From assembly GCA_021904315.1 (NCBI GenBank), contig CM038926.1, positions 126,501-190,500 on the forward strand: a stretch of DNA of 64,000 nt, read 5' to 3'. This DNA comes from Sphagnum magellanicum (lineage: Eukaryota; Streptophyta; Sphagnopsida; Sphagnales; Sphagnaceae). Position 1 is the first letter of the stretch; every line of letters starts with the position of its first letter. The translations under genes were made by a program, and so were the position numbers. Positions 46,991 to 60,505 of this stretch are shown here, one piece after another. The notes under the pieces are model-generated. The model searched no databases, was not told the origin of the DNA, and saw only the letters and a program-made list of their open reading frames with translations.

Positions 46991-49337
46991 TTCTAATTTG
47001 TCACATGTTTGCTTGTTTTATGTAAACTTTAAGATTCAAATTTCTGATCTTGATTTCATCTAGAAACCTTAGGAATAGGGTGAGGTTAATGCAGATCTTT
47101 TTAAGATAAATAGGCGCCTAATCTATTAGAAGAATTTTTATACAAACTTTTGATTATTAGGAAAGGTTGTTTTTTATAAAAAAATCTATTATTCAAAAAT
47201 AATGCAAAGGTTTTCCTAGAACCTATTGATTTTAGAAAATGTTAATAGTAGTGACTAGAAGTCTTAGAAAATAATTAAAACAGGTCAGACATCAACCTAT
47301 TTAGAAACATGCACAAGAACAAGATGAACAACAAAAACAACCTATGGGAAATGAACCTATGAATGCACCAAACACGAATGCAACACAAAGGGGAGAAGTC
47401 AATAAACATCAAAATGTAGCAAAACTAGTTGTGCAAAGAGACCCTATAGTGCTCTCAACCATTCATAAAAAACACCACGAACAATAACCCAACTGAAGGT
47501 GGCGAGTGTTCAAAATGATGACAATGATGAACTTGTTTAGCCATTTGATGAGGTTGTATATGTTCAACAACCATGGCAATCTGCAACAAGTTACAATCTA
47601 CCCAGAACTAGTGCATCTACACCAATTACAACATCTATTGGTTTTGAAAACCAATTATCACATATATACCAACATTCATTTGGTACTTACTAATTTGGAG
47701 ATGGAACAATTTCACCTATTCAACAAGTTGGAGTAGCTTCGTCATGTTGACCAAAGACCGTCTAATCAATTAGTTTTTGTACCACATGTAAAACCTATTG
47801 AACCTAGAACAACACCCACAGTTGTTTAACAAGGAGGTTTTTATCCACAAGGCACTTGGCTAGCAAGATTAGTACCTGGTCCAAGTGAAAAATCACAAGT
47901 TCCACATCACAAACCAATTTCAAGAGGAAACCAAGGTGTTAGAATTGTAACTTATTCATATTGTTATCAAATGGGACAATGTTCAATCGTTGCCCATTTG
48001 TTGATGATAGATTAAAACTTAGGGAGGAGGTGATAGATGTTCATCAACCTGTTCTTCCAACCACTACATTAGCAATACCCAATGTGTCTATATTAGGAAC
48101 TCAAGCCATGAATCCTAATATAGTTCATACAATAATACCAATTAACTATCAGACGACCTAGTCACAACCTATTACACTAATTGTATTAAGTAAAACCAAT
48201 ATGCTACCTATTTCAACATACCTAATGTGGTAAAACATCATACGCCCTTTTGTGCCTTTAGATCTTAGTTTGTATCGAGCAAATCCAACTAGAACTAAAG
48301 GATTTGATTCCTCAATCTTTAGGAATTATATTGGTTATGTACCTAGGAATGTGTACCTAGGAATGTGTACCTAATACCTGAACAATCTGTTGTACCACCA
48401 GCATATATACCATACTCTGTTGGCAATCAGTTTCTTACAATGGATCAACTATTGACTAATAAGGATAAACAACCCATTCAACAACCTATTACTACATCAA
48501 TGCCAACCAATGTACATGTTACTACTAGTTTACCAATTCATATACCCAAAGGTTCTGATCACTAACCACTAGATGGAGGACATCCTAAAGATTCACCTAG
48601 AAGAAGTTCACTTGGAAAAGACCTACTAGGAGAGCCACCCTTCAATCCACCTATTAGATCTTTTGGATGGCCAACACTTGATCCACATATGTTTATACCA
48701 CTACGGTATCAACCACTTATTTTGCAACCTATTTCAAAACCAGCCACCAAATTGCCATATAGGAAGTTATAATACCCAACCTATGTCAAAAACACTGATC
48801 CAAATGCTCACATTAGAGTATTCAAAAAGGCCATTAAAGCTAATGGTGAAACAATGGAGGTTGACATCATCAACCTATTTGGTTTTACTCTCAGGGATAA
48901 TATCTCTGAATGGGGTGAAAACTATGTTCGAGACCATCCAAACTGCATTTTTGAAAAGTTGGAGCAAGCATTTTGCAAAAAATTCAGAATTATAAAGAAT
49001 GATGAGGAGGTCTACATGCCATTGCATAACATATGACAACAAACCGCCGAATGTGTTGAGGTTTATTATGAACGTTTGTTGAAATTAGTTAATTGTTTAT
49101 AGGTTAAAGTAATAAATGTTTCTCTCACCACTATTTTCAGGGCACGTTTATTACCTTACCTAAGATTAACAACTGTAGGTATGAAGAAAAATACTTTAAT
49201 CGAAAACAAAAAAGCTCATATAGTATGTGAGGAAAGTGGACACGTTAGTTTGAATTACAATGTTTTACTAACCACACCAGAGGTTAATGTAATAGTTAAA
49301 CTTGTAGTATTAACTGTTACAGTTAAATCAACATCAA

Positions 49338-51025
49338 TGACATGATCCTTAGCTCCTTGATAGACTCAAATGTAAGTTTGAAGTTAAAATAACGAAAAAA
49401 CAAGGAGTTGGGTGCACACTCCCTAACTTGTAGCACTTTGGGGGTAGAGGGGCATGTTGGAGCTCCGGGATGGGACTAGGAAGAATGACAAGCAATTAAT
49501 CACTCACACTATCACAACCCTACTTAGAGGGAGTGTGAGGATGAAATTCACACTCCCGAAATTGGGACTTGGGAGTCCTTTGGGACTCCAAAAATTTCAG
49601 AGCCCAATTACAAAGGCCAAAACACCTTGCATTGAAGTGTTATTTATATCATTAAAAAGCTAGCGATATGTAGATGTCGAAAATGGCCTCGCATGGGCCA
49701 TTTGAACATCTGCAACACAAGTTATGGCAAAAAGAAGGGTCGGGAGTCAAATTGGCAATTTGACTCCCGATCACTAAAAGTCAAGAATCGACCCGACCTT
49801 GGTGCATGCAAGTGGAGTGCGACACACCATTGGAGAGCTCTCGAGGAGAGCTACAAGTTTGCTTTAGACCTCATATCAATTAGAGGTTTGAACAAAGAGT
49901 TATGATCACAAAAATCTCGGGAGTCCAAATCGGGACAGTTTCGGGACTCCTCCTTGGGAATCCCAGGACAAAAAGCCATTCGGATGTGGGTGCCGCGAAG
50001 AGGCACAGAGTATATTATATGGGGGAAGGTGGTGGCTTCCCTCGAGTCCGGGTCGTGGTGAGTCAAATGAGTCTAAAGTTGCCCGTGACTTGTCCTAACA
50101 CCAAGGGTGCTCCAGAATGTGAACTAACCAACTTGTTGGTTGGTTTGATGCAGGTTCGAGTAAATGAATAGCTTGTCACTCTTCCTAGTCCCATCCTTGA
50201 ACTTCAGCACGCCCCTCTACCCCTTCTAGTGCTGAGAGCTGGGAGCGTGCCCTAAGTTTTTCACAATTGTGCTATGTGAATAAGTTAGACCCAACTTGGG
50301 TCTAACTAAGGACTTGGGAGTGCGTCACACACGGACCTACACAAACTTAACAACAAGTTGGTTAGTGCATAGTTGGAGCACTTTGGGTGCTAGGACGAGC
50401 CACGAACAAATTTGGACTTACAAGATTCATCACGGTTTGAAATTAGGGGAAGCCACCACCTTCCCCTTTATAGTATAATTTGTGGTTAACCATGGGACCA
50501 ACATCCAAATGGCATTTTGTCTCGGGACTCCCAAGTTGGAGTCCCGAAATTTCCAAAGTTGGGATTCTCGCAAGTTTGGGGGGCCCATAACTTTGTTTGT
50601 AGACCTTTGATTGAGATGATGTTTGAAGTAAAGTTGTAGCCCTTGTCGAGGGCTTTTCAATGGTATGTTTCATGCCACCTTTATGCAATGAAATCAGGGT
50701 GATTCCTGACTTTTAGTGGCCATAACTTGTGTTTTTAGGTGTTCAAATGGGTCATGCAAGCCCATTTCACACATCTAGAGTTTTTCAATGATACAAGGAA
50801 TGTCTCAATCCAATGAGTTTTGACCCTATAATTACCCTCTGAAGATTCAAAAGTCCATTGGGACTCTAACTCTCAAAATGGGAGTTCATTTAGGAGTGTG
50901 AGGGTTCATTCCCTCACACTCTTTTGCATTCCTAGGAGCATGAAATGTGACTCCCAGGCTTAGTCTTAGCTTGCACCTTTGCAAATCCTTGCCTTGGTCA
51001 CGAGCCCAAGGCTAGGGTTGTGATA
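49338..51025 (-). repeat. Solo LTR of family B (long class), itself split by another B LTR
   Basis: It starts TGACATGATCCTTAGCTCC and ends GGGTTGTGATA; flanks ATCAA (49333-49337) and ATTAA (51026-51030) look like a 5-bp target duplication with one change. Without the inner LTR and its duplicated 5 bp its length is about 865 bp. Confidence 0.88.
49510..50327 (+). repeat. Solo LTR of family B (short class) inserted in an opposed B LTR; target duplication CACAC
   Basis: TATCACAACCCTAC...GGGAGTGCGTCA, 818 bp, is flanked by exact CACAC at 49505-49509 and 50328-50332. The outer LTR resumes at the next base on the far side. Confidence 0.94.
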
Positions 51026-52426
51026 ATTAACATGTATTAATTGTGGTAAAACTAGTCATTCAGTGGAAACCTGTCATAACAAGAAAAGAGAGGTACAAGT
51101 TGTACCAATTGCTATAATTAAGTTTACAAAACCTATAGTAGGAACAAAAACCCAACCTATTAAATAAGGAAAAATACATGCTTGTTATCCATGTATAATT
51201 TGTTCTAACATAGAACATAGATCCAAAGAATGCCCCAAAAAAATTAAAGTACATAACATGTTCAGAACTAAACTTATTAGTTTTAATGCCACGACAACAC
51301 CTAAACCATTTAAAATTGACAATGTGTTAGTTAATGTAGTAATTGTTATTACCATTCGCAATCAATAGTCAAAACAATAGGTGTTCAAGGAAAGGGAGCC
51401 AATTTAAACTAAAGGGGCTAAAGAATGGCAACAAAAGGAACGTCTACAATATTCTTTCATTGAAATTGTTAAACGGCTACAACAAAGTGGGGCTAAAAAA
51501 CAACTTGCTACTATCAATGAAGGTTCCTTACAGAGTAATTGGGTTGGAGTACTTGATAATTTAACCATGTCTCAACCAATTGTAAGCAATCAAATCGGTG
51601 TAGTGAATAAGCAACTTGTCATTTCAGAACAAATTATTACAGAGAAGACATTAGAAATTTTTTAAAGAAATATTAGTAAATAAGTTTTGGAAACCAAATA
51701 TATATTAGACTTGGGACAATTATTGTGAGCGATCCTTGATATTTTTAACCCAATACCATCAAAACCTATTTTACCAAAACCGGCAGTTGAATCAGTTACC
51801 ATTGATCATTAAATCACAATAATATAGGTTCAAGTAAGGAAAAACTTCATTAAAGATGTGCTTTTAGATGGTGGTTTTGGAATTAATATTATTTTGAAAA
51901 AATTGAAGGTACATTTAGGTCTATCAAAACCAAAACCCGCACCTCATAACCTACATATGACTAATCAAACCATTGCAAAACCCTTAAGTTTGATTAAAGA
52001 TCTTAGAATTCTTGTTCATGGAATTCCCTATGCAATGACTTTTATTGAAATTCATAGTAATTTGTTAGACTCCAGCTACTCTATGTTGTTAGGTCGTCCT
52101 TGGCTAAAAGATACTAAAATGTCTTATGATTAGGGCAACAACACTAATACTATACAAGGAGCTGGTATAGTTAGAACCATACCTATTACAGAAACTTGGA
52201 GCACCAACCAAACGTCTAAAAGTATTAGCTTGTTGTGATTTCCATTCTGGAATATCTAACGAAGAAAAGGTTTATCAATTCTTCACATATTCTTCCGCAT
52301 CCTCTTTCAAGTTGGGCCAATAGTAGGACTTTTTGAAGAATGTGGTGGTGCGCTTTGCACCACCATGGCCCGCAAGGGGCCTATCATGACATTCCTTCAA
52401 AGGCACGTCCCTTAACCTCCCTTTTG

Positions 52427-53359
52427 TGTCGCAACCCTAGCCTTGGGCTCGCGACCAAGGCAAAGGGCTTGCAAGGGTGTGAGCCAAGAGGATCCCGGGA
52501 AGTCACATCACATACTCCCGGGAGTGTAAGAAAGTGTGAAGGAGTGTGAGGGAGTGTGAGGGAGTGAACATTCACACTCCCAAGGCAACTCCCACTTTGG
52601 GAAATGGAGTCCCAGTGGACTCCCGAAACTTTAGAGAGCGATTGCAGGGGTCAAACCTCTATGTCTTATGACGTTTTTTATATCATTGGAAATCTCTTGA
52701 AGCGTAGATGTCTAAAATTGGCTCGCATTGCTCATTTGGACATCTGAAACACAAGTTATGGCCAAAAGAAGCGCCGGGAGTCGAATTGCCAATTTGACTC
52801 CTGACCACAAAAAGTCTAGAATCGACCCGATTTACTTAGCTTTAGGGGGCGTGTCACATATCGTTGGAAAGCTCTCGACAAGAACTATAACGTTTCTTTA
52901 GACCACATTGCGATCCGAGGTCTACTCGCAAAGTTATGGGGCTCCAAAGTCGCAGGAGTCCCGTTTGGCGCGATTTCAGGACTCCCACTCGGGAGTCCCG
53001 AGAAAAATAGCCATTTGGATGTAGCCTCTGTGGAGAGCTGCAGAGTATACTATAAGGGGGAAGGTGGTGGCTTCCCCCAAGTCCGGGCCGTGGTGAGTCT
53101 TGTGTGTCCATGTTGCCCGTGGCTCGTCCTAGCACCAAGGGTGCTCCAACTATGCACTAACCACTTTGTGTGGGTTGTGTGTAGGCCCGTGTGAGTGAGT
53201 GAAGCTTGTCAACTCTTCCTAGTCCCATCCCAGAGCTCCAACACGCCCCTCTACCCCTCAAAGTGTTGTGAGCTAGGGAACGTGCTCCGACTCCTCCTTC
53301 TTCCGTTGTTTTATACTTGGGCTCACATTTGAGTCCTTCAAGGAGTTAGGAGTGCGTCA
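52427..53359 (+). repeat. Solo LTR of family B (long class) inside a B integrase region; target duplication TTTTG
   Basis: TGTCGCAACCCTAGCC...GGAGTGCGTCA, 933 bp, lies between exact TTTTG copies at 52422-52426 and 53360-53364. Integrase-coding sequence of the host element resumes on both sides, matching 62400-62560. Confidence 0.95.
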
Positions 53360-55851
53360 TTTTGGGACATAGAGCCGATTTTGCTTATACCACAATAGTC
53401 CATTTTGAAAGTGGAAGTGGGACTTGATCCCCTTTTGAATGTCTTGCTTCCTTTCCTTAACAAACTCATCACGACGGCTCCAAAGTCGAACTTCCTTTTG
53501 GAATTGTGTTTCCCCCACATACACCACTTTAAGTTGGTGTTTTCGTCTTAAGGCATCGGGCACCACGTTTTCCTTCCCGGGCTTGTGCCGAATGTCCCCA
53601 TTGAACAAGGCCAATGTGTCTTGCCATCTCACTTGTTTTCATGACAACTTTGGTTGGGTGCCAAAATACTTCAAGGTCACATTGTCGGTTCACACCACCA
53701 CATCCTTGGAGCCTATGTAATGGCCCCAAGTCTTGAGACACCATATCAGGGCCCACATTTCCTTCTCATGGGTTTGCCACCTCCGTTCAGTGTCACTCAA
53801 CTTTTTGCTTTCAAAAGCCACCAGCCTACCATTTTGCACTAGGATTCCTCCTATGGCAAAGTCGGACGCATCGGAATGGATCTCAAAATCCTTGTCAAAA
53901 TCGAGCACCTTCAACACAGGCACTTTCACCACAATGCCTTTCAAGGTTTCGAAGGCCTCCTTGCATGCCTCCTTCCATTCATAAGTCCCGGATGACTTCT
54001 TCAAAAGGTTTGTCAAAGCTGTGACTATCTTTGCAAAGTTCCTGATGAACTTGCGATAATAGGACGCCAATCCTAAAAAGGATCTTAAGGCGGGAACCGA
54101 CCTAGGCGGTTCCCAATCCAAAATTGCCTTCACCTTGTGGTCATCCATTTTCAAACCTTCTTGGGTGATCTTATGCCCAAGGAAGTCCACTTCTGAGGCT
54201 CCAAATTCGCATTTCTCAAACTTGGCATATAACGTGTTTTCCCTCAACCTTTGGAACACCTTTCGAAGGTGTCCTACATGCTCCTCCATGGAGTTGTTGT
54301 AAACCAAAATGGCGTCTATGGACAACCATAAAGTCATCAAGCCACTTTCAGAAAATGTCATTCATGAGAGTGCAAAATGTGGCGGGTGCATTAGTGAGCC
54401 CAAAAAACATCACCAAGAATTCATAAGAACCATATCTTGTGCGACAAGCAATTTTTCTTCATCCCCTTGTGCAATTCGAATTTGGTAATACTCGGAACGT
54501 AGGTCAATCCTACTAAACATTTTGGCTCCCGAAAGTCGATCAAACAAGTCATCAATCCGAAGCAATGGGTATTGATTTTTCACCGTCACTTTGTTGAGGG
54601 CTTTATGATCCACAAACATCTTCAAAGTCCCATCCTTATTGTGAACAAAAAGGACGGGAGCCTCGTATGGTGATTTGCTAGGCTTCATGTATTGCTTTGC
54701 GAGGAGTTCTTCGAATTGAACCTTAAGCTTTTAAAACTCCTCATGATTCATTCGATATGGGGCCTTGGCGGGAGGTGCCACTCTCGGCATCACTTCAATC
54801 GCATGGTCAACTTATCTTCTCGGGGGCAACTCATCGGGCAACTCTTCGGGCATCACATTCGAAAATTCCTTTAACACTTGCTTGATGCACTTGTGAAGGT
54901 TCACCACCTTGGTGGCCTCCTTTGGTTCAAACTCATCTAACACCCACAACAGGCCATAGCCTCCCACACATTATCTTTCCAAGGTCTTTCCCAACATCAA
55001 ATGGATGGTGGTCCCACCCACACTAGGCACTTCATGTGCCTTCACTCGCACGATCCCATTTTTGGATAGGATTCTAACTAGCCTATAGTGCCTTTCTATG
55101 AGCACATTGTTACGTGAGATGAGTTCCATTCCCAAAATGCAATCCATTCCGCCTAAGGTGGAAACTAACAAGTCCACCTTGCCTCTCCAATTCCCCAATT
55201 GGAGAGGCACATCTTTTGCTTGTAACTTGGTGGGATGGGGAATCCCATCTGCAAAGTGCACCTCAATGGGTGCCTTGAGCTCCTCCAACGGGAGCTCCAT
55301 TCTTTCGGCACTTTTTTGGGTTATGAAGTTGTGGGAAGCCCATGTGTCCAAAAGACATAACATTTTTCGCTTAGAAATCTTACCCTTTAAGAAAATAAGG
55401 CGATTACATTCACCTTGGGCTAGGTTGGCGGTAAGGGCAATTACTTTAGAAGCCCCATTCCCCAGTTTGGGTTTGGGGCAATCCTTGGAATAATGTCCCA
55501 CTTCCTTGCAATTGAAACACGCTCCTTTTGGTTTCCCACTAACATCCCCCTTGGGTTGGTTCCCTTTGAAAGGAGCCCCCTTCTTAACAAAATTTCCTTT
55601 GGGTTTGAAACCCGAGCCTTGGAATTGTTTGGGCTTTTCCCCCTTGGCGGTGTCTTGGACTCGGTTCCATTCCCGTTCATGGCGTGCCTTCTTGTGAGGG
55701 AACTTGCTATCCCTTTTGAATCCAGACTTCTCACCCCGTCCCACATCCGAAAAGCCTTCCACTTTCATGATGGCTTTAGTTAGTGAAGCGGGCCAATTCT
55801 CTTCAAGCTTACGCTTGGCCCAAGTTAGAAGCCCATCACAAAGTGGCACAC

Positions 55852-56691
55852 TCGGGAGTAGGAAGAGTGACAAGCTATTCACTTGAACCTGCATCAAACC
55901 AACCAACAAGTTGGTTAGTTCACATTCTATAACACCTTTGGTGTTAAGACAAACCACGGGCAACTCTGGACTCATTTGACTCACCACGGCCCGGACTCGG
56001 GGGAAGCCACCACCTTCCCCCATACAATATACTTTGTGCCTCTCCGCGACACCCACATCCAAATGGCTTTTCTTTCCCGGGACTCCTGAGTGGGAGTCTC
56101 AAAATCGTGCCAGTTGGGACTCCCGCGACTTTGGAACCCCATAACTTTGCAAGCAGATCGCAAATTGAAATGCAGACTAAAGCAAAGTTGTAGCTCTTGT
56201 CAAGAGCTTTCCAACGGTATGTTGCACGTCTTCTGCAGCTAAGTAAATCGGGTCAATTCTTGACTTTTTCTCGTCGAAAGTCAAACTGGTAGTTTGACTC
56301 CCGGCCTTTCTTTTGCCCATAACTTGTGTTTCAAATGTCCAAATGAGCAATGCAAGCCCATTTTAGACATTTACGTTCTAAAAGTTGTTTTTAATAATAT
56401 AAGGAACGCCACAAGCCATTGAGTTTTGACTGCTGAAATCGCTCTCTAAAGTTTCGGTAATCCACCATGACTCCATCTCCCAAAATGGGAGTTGCCTTGG
56501 GAGTGTGAAGGTTCACTCCCTCGTACTCCCTCACACTTTCTTACACTCTTGGGAATAATTAATGTGACTCTCGGGCTTCTTCTTGGCCCGCACCCTTGCG
56601 ACCCCTTTACCTTGACTCTCGGGCTTCCTCTTGGCCCGCAACCTTGTAACCCCTTTGCCTTTGTTACGAGCCCAAAGCTAGGGTTGCCACA
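55852..56691 (-). repeat. Partial 5' LTR of the minus-strand B element (long class)
   Basis: It ends GCTAGGGTTGCCACA at 56691 and includes the TATA-region block (CCCCCATACAATATAC) and the GTTGGTTAGTTCACATTC stretch. It abuts gag-coding sequence directly. Confidence 0.8.
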
Positions 56692-57436
56692 ATAGTGTAT
56701 CATAACTAGTTTGGAACATACGTGTCAAGATCTCAAGGAGTAACATGTAACTGCCCATATAGAATTTGAGAAGGAAAAGCAAAGTTTTACTACCCAAATC
56801 CAAAATTGGAAGGGTTAATATGAGACAACCAAGGTACAATTGAATAAACCTAGCCCCATTCTACCTATTAGAATGAACAACAGGTTGAAAGAGTTTGAGG
56901 AATTATTGTTAGACAATACCTTATTCAAGATGTAAAACCAAGCCTTGGGAGATAGGAACCCCAAGTGGAAGGAGTGGTGGCAAATTGTTTAGGAATTCAC
57001 AAAAGAACAAATTCAGGACAATACGGAATTGGCTTGATTTGATGAACAAAGTTATCAATTCGAGTTGCAATCCTACCAAACTACTTTCCTTAATTTCAAG
57101 TATGAACCACCGAATTTTGTGTCTATGGAAATTGGAACCAATAATAGAGTTCTAGCAATGCCATCTATGGTGTAACCTGTTACTAAACCAGTTAGTCCAC
57201 TAAGAGGTGGTACAAGTTTAGAAATCATACCCTTATTTGTTCAAACTTTTACTATACCTATTCTAGTAACCACTATTGTCAGTCAACTTATGGAAAGTAG
57301 TGAAAGATGTAACAAGAAACAAAATGAACCTGTTAGTCCTATATATACCATATTGGATAGTAAATTAAAGTCTTTGGAATTTTTATCTACTAATGTACCT
57401 TTGACCCCACACTAGATAGGTATTGGTCAAGAAACT
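56692..57436 (+). other. Decayed coding sequence, probably a further piece of the family A copy
   Basis: Plus-strand frames such as FTKEQIQDNTELAWFDEQSY and KPVSPLRGGTSLEIIPLFVQ recall retroelement linker regions. The stretch lies between two B elements, both of which seem to be inserted in the family A copy. No diagnostic domain is present, so the assignment rests on position and base composition. Confidence 0.4.
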
Positions 57437-58408
57437 TGTCACAACCCTAGCTTTGGGCTCGCAACCAAAGCAAAGGGGTTACAAGGTTGCGAGCCAAGAG
57501 GAAGCATGGGAGTCAAAGCAAAGAGGTCGCAAGGGTGCGGGCCAAAAAGAAGCTTAGGAATCGCATCACATACTCCCGGGAATGTAAGATAGTGTTATGG
57601 AGTATGAGGGAGTGAATCCTCACACTCCCAAGGCAACTCCCACCTTAGGAGATGGAGTCCCGGTGGACTTCCAAAACTTCAAAAAGCAATTTTGGCAATC
57701 AAAACTCAATGACCTATGATGTTCTTTATATCATTGGAAAGCTCCTAGAACGTAGATGTCTAAAATGGGCTTGCATTGCTCATTTGGACATCTAAAACAC
57801 AAGTTATTGCCAAAAGAAGGGCTGGGAGTCAAACTGCCAATTTGACTCCTGACCAAAAAAAGTCAAGAATCAACCCAATTTACTTAGCTGCAGAGGACAT
57901 GCAATATATTGTTGTAAAGCTCTTGACGAAAGCTACAACTTTGTTTCAAATCGCATCTCAATCCGAGGTCTGTTCACAAAGTTATGGGGCTCCAAAGTTG
58001 CGAGAGTCCCAACTGGCACGATATCAGGACTCCCACTTGGGAGTCCTAAGAGAGAAAAGCCATTTGGATGTGGGCTCTGTAGCCAGCCACAGAGTATACT
58101 ATAAGGAGGAAGGTGGTGGCTTCCCCCAAGTCCGAGCCGTGGTGAGTCTAGTGTGTTCGTGTTGCCCATGGCTCATCTTAGCACCAAAGGTGTTCCAACT
58201 ATGCACTAACCACTTTGTGTGGGTTATGTGCAGGCTCGTGTGAGTGAATGAAGCTTGTCAACTCTTCCTAGTCCCATCCCAAAACTCCACCATGCCCCTT
58301 TACCCTTCAAAGTGTTGTGAGCTAAGGAGCATGCCCCGACTTCTCCCTCTTCCATTGTCTTCTATTTGGACTCACATTTGAGTCCTTCGAGGAGTTGGGA
58401 GTGCATCA
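57437..58408 (+). repeat. 5' LTR of the plus-strand B element (long class)
   Basis: TGTCACAACCCTAGC...GGAGTGCATCA, 972 bp. It contains AGTATACTATAAGGAGGAAG (TATA region) near 58095. It is followed after two bases by the primer-binding site, which proves its orientation and the nature of all related solo copies. Confidence 0.93.
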
Positions 58409-58410
58409 CG

Positions 58411-58423
58411 TGGTATCAGAGCT
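58411..58423 (+). promoter_or_regulatory. Primer-binding site for initiator tRNA-Met
   Basis: TGGTATCAGAGCT begins two bases after the LTR end; TGGTATCAGAGC is the classical tRNAi-Met complement used by many plant LTR retrotransposons. Confidence 0.93.
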
Positions 58424-59697
58424 CTGAGAGAGCTCGATTCATTTATTGGGGAGTTCCGATGGCACCCAAGAGGACTTGCAAGGTAGTTCAAAAGACCATG
58501 GTGGAAGAACCCACCCAAGACTCGGATGTTCCACCATAAGCCATAAGGGGGGAAGAACAAAAAGGATCCCAAAGGTGAGGAAGACCGTGATAGCCATGAG
58601 AACCATGAAAATGAAGAGGAGCAACCAAATACAATCCACTTCACCTCCGAACAATTGGAGGTCCTACTCAAAATCAATAGGCCCGATTTCAATGAATTGG
58701 TTGCGGTCCTCAAGGGAGGATCATCCAAAGGGGTGGAGTTCAAGCCCGCTAAGCCTAGGAATTTTGATGGGGCCCGAGATCCAAAGGTTGTGGATGTTTG
58801 GCTTGCGAAAATGGAAGATTACCTTCATGTCGCCAAGGTTGGTCGGCACTTAGCTGTGGAACTTACCCAATCCTATTTGAAGGGCTATGATTCCACATGG
58901 TGGAGGATGATGAGGCAAGAGGAAGGGAAGACCCATAGCTACTCATTGGAATTCTTCAAGGAGCGTATTGAGTTGAAATTCATTCCCAAGAATTCCGACT
59001 ACATTTCGAGGTGCAAATTTTGTGACCTTGTGAATGCAAACAATGACAACTTGCATCAATATGTGGGGGCTTATTCCGAACTCATGCTTGAAATTAAGCA
59101 TATGCATGAGTTAGACCGGGTGTGCCACTTTGTGATGGGCTTCCAACTTGGGCCAAATGCAAGCTTGAAGAGAATTGGCCCACTTCACTAGCCAAAGCCA
59201 TCATGAAAGTGGAAGGCTTTTTGGATGTGGGACGAGGTGAGAAGTCCGAATTCAAAAGGGATAGCAAGTTCCCTCACAAGAAGGCACACCATGAAGGGGA
59301 ATGGAACCGAAGCCAAGACACCTCCAAGGGGGAAAAACCCAAACAATTCCAAGGCTCGGGTTTCAAACCCAAAGGAAATTTTGTCAAGAAGGGGGTTCCT
59401 TTCAAAGGGAGCCAACCCAAGGGGGATGCTAGTGGGAAACCCAAAGGAGCGTGTTTCAATTACAATGAAGTGGGGCATTATTCCAAGGATTGCCCCAAAC
59501 CTAAACCGGGGAATGGGGCTTCTAATGTAATTGCCTGTACTGCCAACCAAGCCCAAGGTGAATGTAATCACCTTATTTTCTTAAAAGGTAAGATTTTTAA
59601 GCGAGAAGTGTTATGTCTTTTGGACACAGGGGCTTCCCACAACTTCATAACCCAAGAAAGTGCCGAAAGAATGGAGCTCCCGTTGGAGGAGCTCAAG

Positions 59698-60505
59698 TGT
59701 TGTAACCCCACTTTGGGCAAAGTGGGAGAATGCAACTCCCACTCCCAAAAGTGGGAGACTTGGAATCCTCCGGGACTCTTGAAAACTCAGAAGACAATTT
59801 GAGGGGTCAAATCTCCTCGCCTTGTTTACGTTATTTATGTCATTGGAAAGGTCTTCAAGAGTAAATGTCTAAAATGGCCTTGCATGAGCCATTTGGACAT
59901 CTGCAGCCCAAGTTATGGTCAAAAGAAGGGCCGGGAGTCAAATTGGCAATTTGACTCCTGACAACTAAAAGTCAGGAATCGACCTCTTTCCGAGGTCCAA
60001 TTCAAGAGTGCGACATGGCGTTGGAAAGCTCTCTTTGAAGGCTACAACTTTGCTTTAGACCTCGTCTTCATTGGACTTTGCAGTCGGGAGTTATGAGCTC
60101 TCAAAGTTGCAGGACTCCAACCCGGGATTACTCCAACTTGGGAGTCTTGGGGAAAAGTGCCATTTAGATGTAGTCCCCATGGAGAGCTGTAGAGAATACT
60201 ATATGGGGGAAGGTGGTGGCTTCCCCCGAATCTGGGCCGTGGTGAGTCTTGTGTGTAAAAGTGCCCGTGGATTGTCCCAACACCCAAGGGTGTTCCCGAA
60301 TGTGAATGGTTAGTGGTTGGTTTTGGATGCAGAATCAAGCTTGATCTTCTAGTCCATCTTCCTAGTCTAATCCCGGGACTTCTAGCACGCCCCTCTACCC
60401 CTCTTTAGTGCTAGAAGTCGGGAGCGCCCCTCAAGTCCCAACTTTCCACAACTCAACATAGTTGGACCCTCAAATGGGTTCAACCCGGGACTTGGGAGTG
60501 CGTCA
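59698..60505 (+). repeat. Solo LTR of family B (short class) in the protease region of a B element; target duplication TCAAG
   Basis: TGTTGTAACCCCAC...GGGAGTGCGTCA, 808 bp, lies between exact TCAAG copies at 59693-59697 and 60506-60510. The intact copy of this region at 55.2-55.3 kb shows the uninterrupted sequence. Confidence 0.95.

Larger units (their letters stand above)
46290..52270 (+). mobile_element. Family A Ty3/gypsy fossil, second copy (plus strand)
   Basis: Parts in order are the LTR (46290-46990), a gag region (about 47290-49337) with LFGFTLRDNISEWGENYV, two CX2CX4HX4C zinc knuckles (CINCGKTSHSVETC at about 51030 and CIICSNIEHRSKEC at about 51200), and the protease region (about 51840-52140) with LLDGGFGINII and MLLGRPWL. 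RT and later parts are not present before the next element begins near 52270. An opposed pair of nested B LTRs (49338-51025) interrupts it between gag and the knuckles. Broken, with many breaks, but better kept than the copy at 1-17.9 kb. It serves as the unoccupied-site reference for insertions in that copy. Confidence 0.85.
52270..56691 (-). mobile_element. Family B Ty3/gypsy fossil, minus-strand copy, incomplete
   Basis: Parts from the 5' side are an LTR portion (about 55852-56691), the gag end with a CFNCKEVGHYSKDC zinc knuckle (about 55440-55850), protease (about 55100-55400, LLDTWASHNFIT), reverse transcriptase (about 53990-54700, with [14 protein letters not shown] and [14 protein letters not shown]), RNase H (about 53640-53990, FEIHSDASDFAIGGIL) and the start of integrase (52280-53600). 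Order and motifs are those of Ty3/gypsy. It is nested in the family A copy and holds a solo B LTR at 52427-53359. Incomplete at both ends, with roughly ten breaks. Confidence 0.85.
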
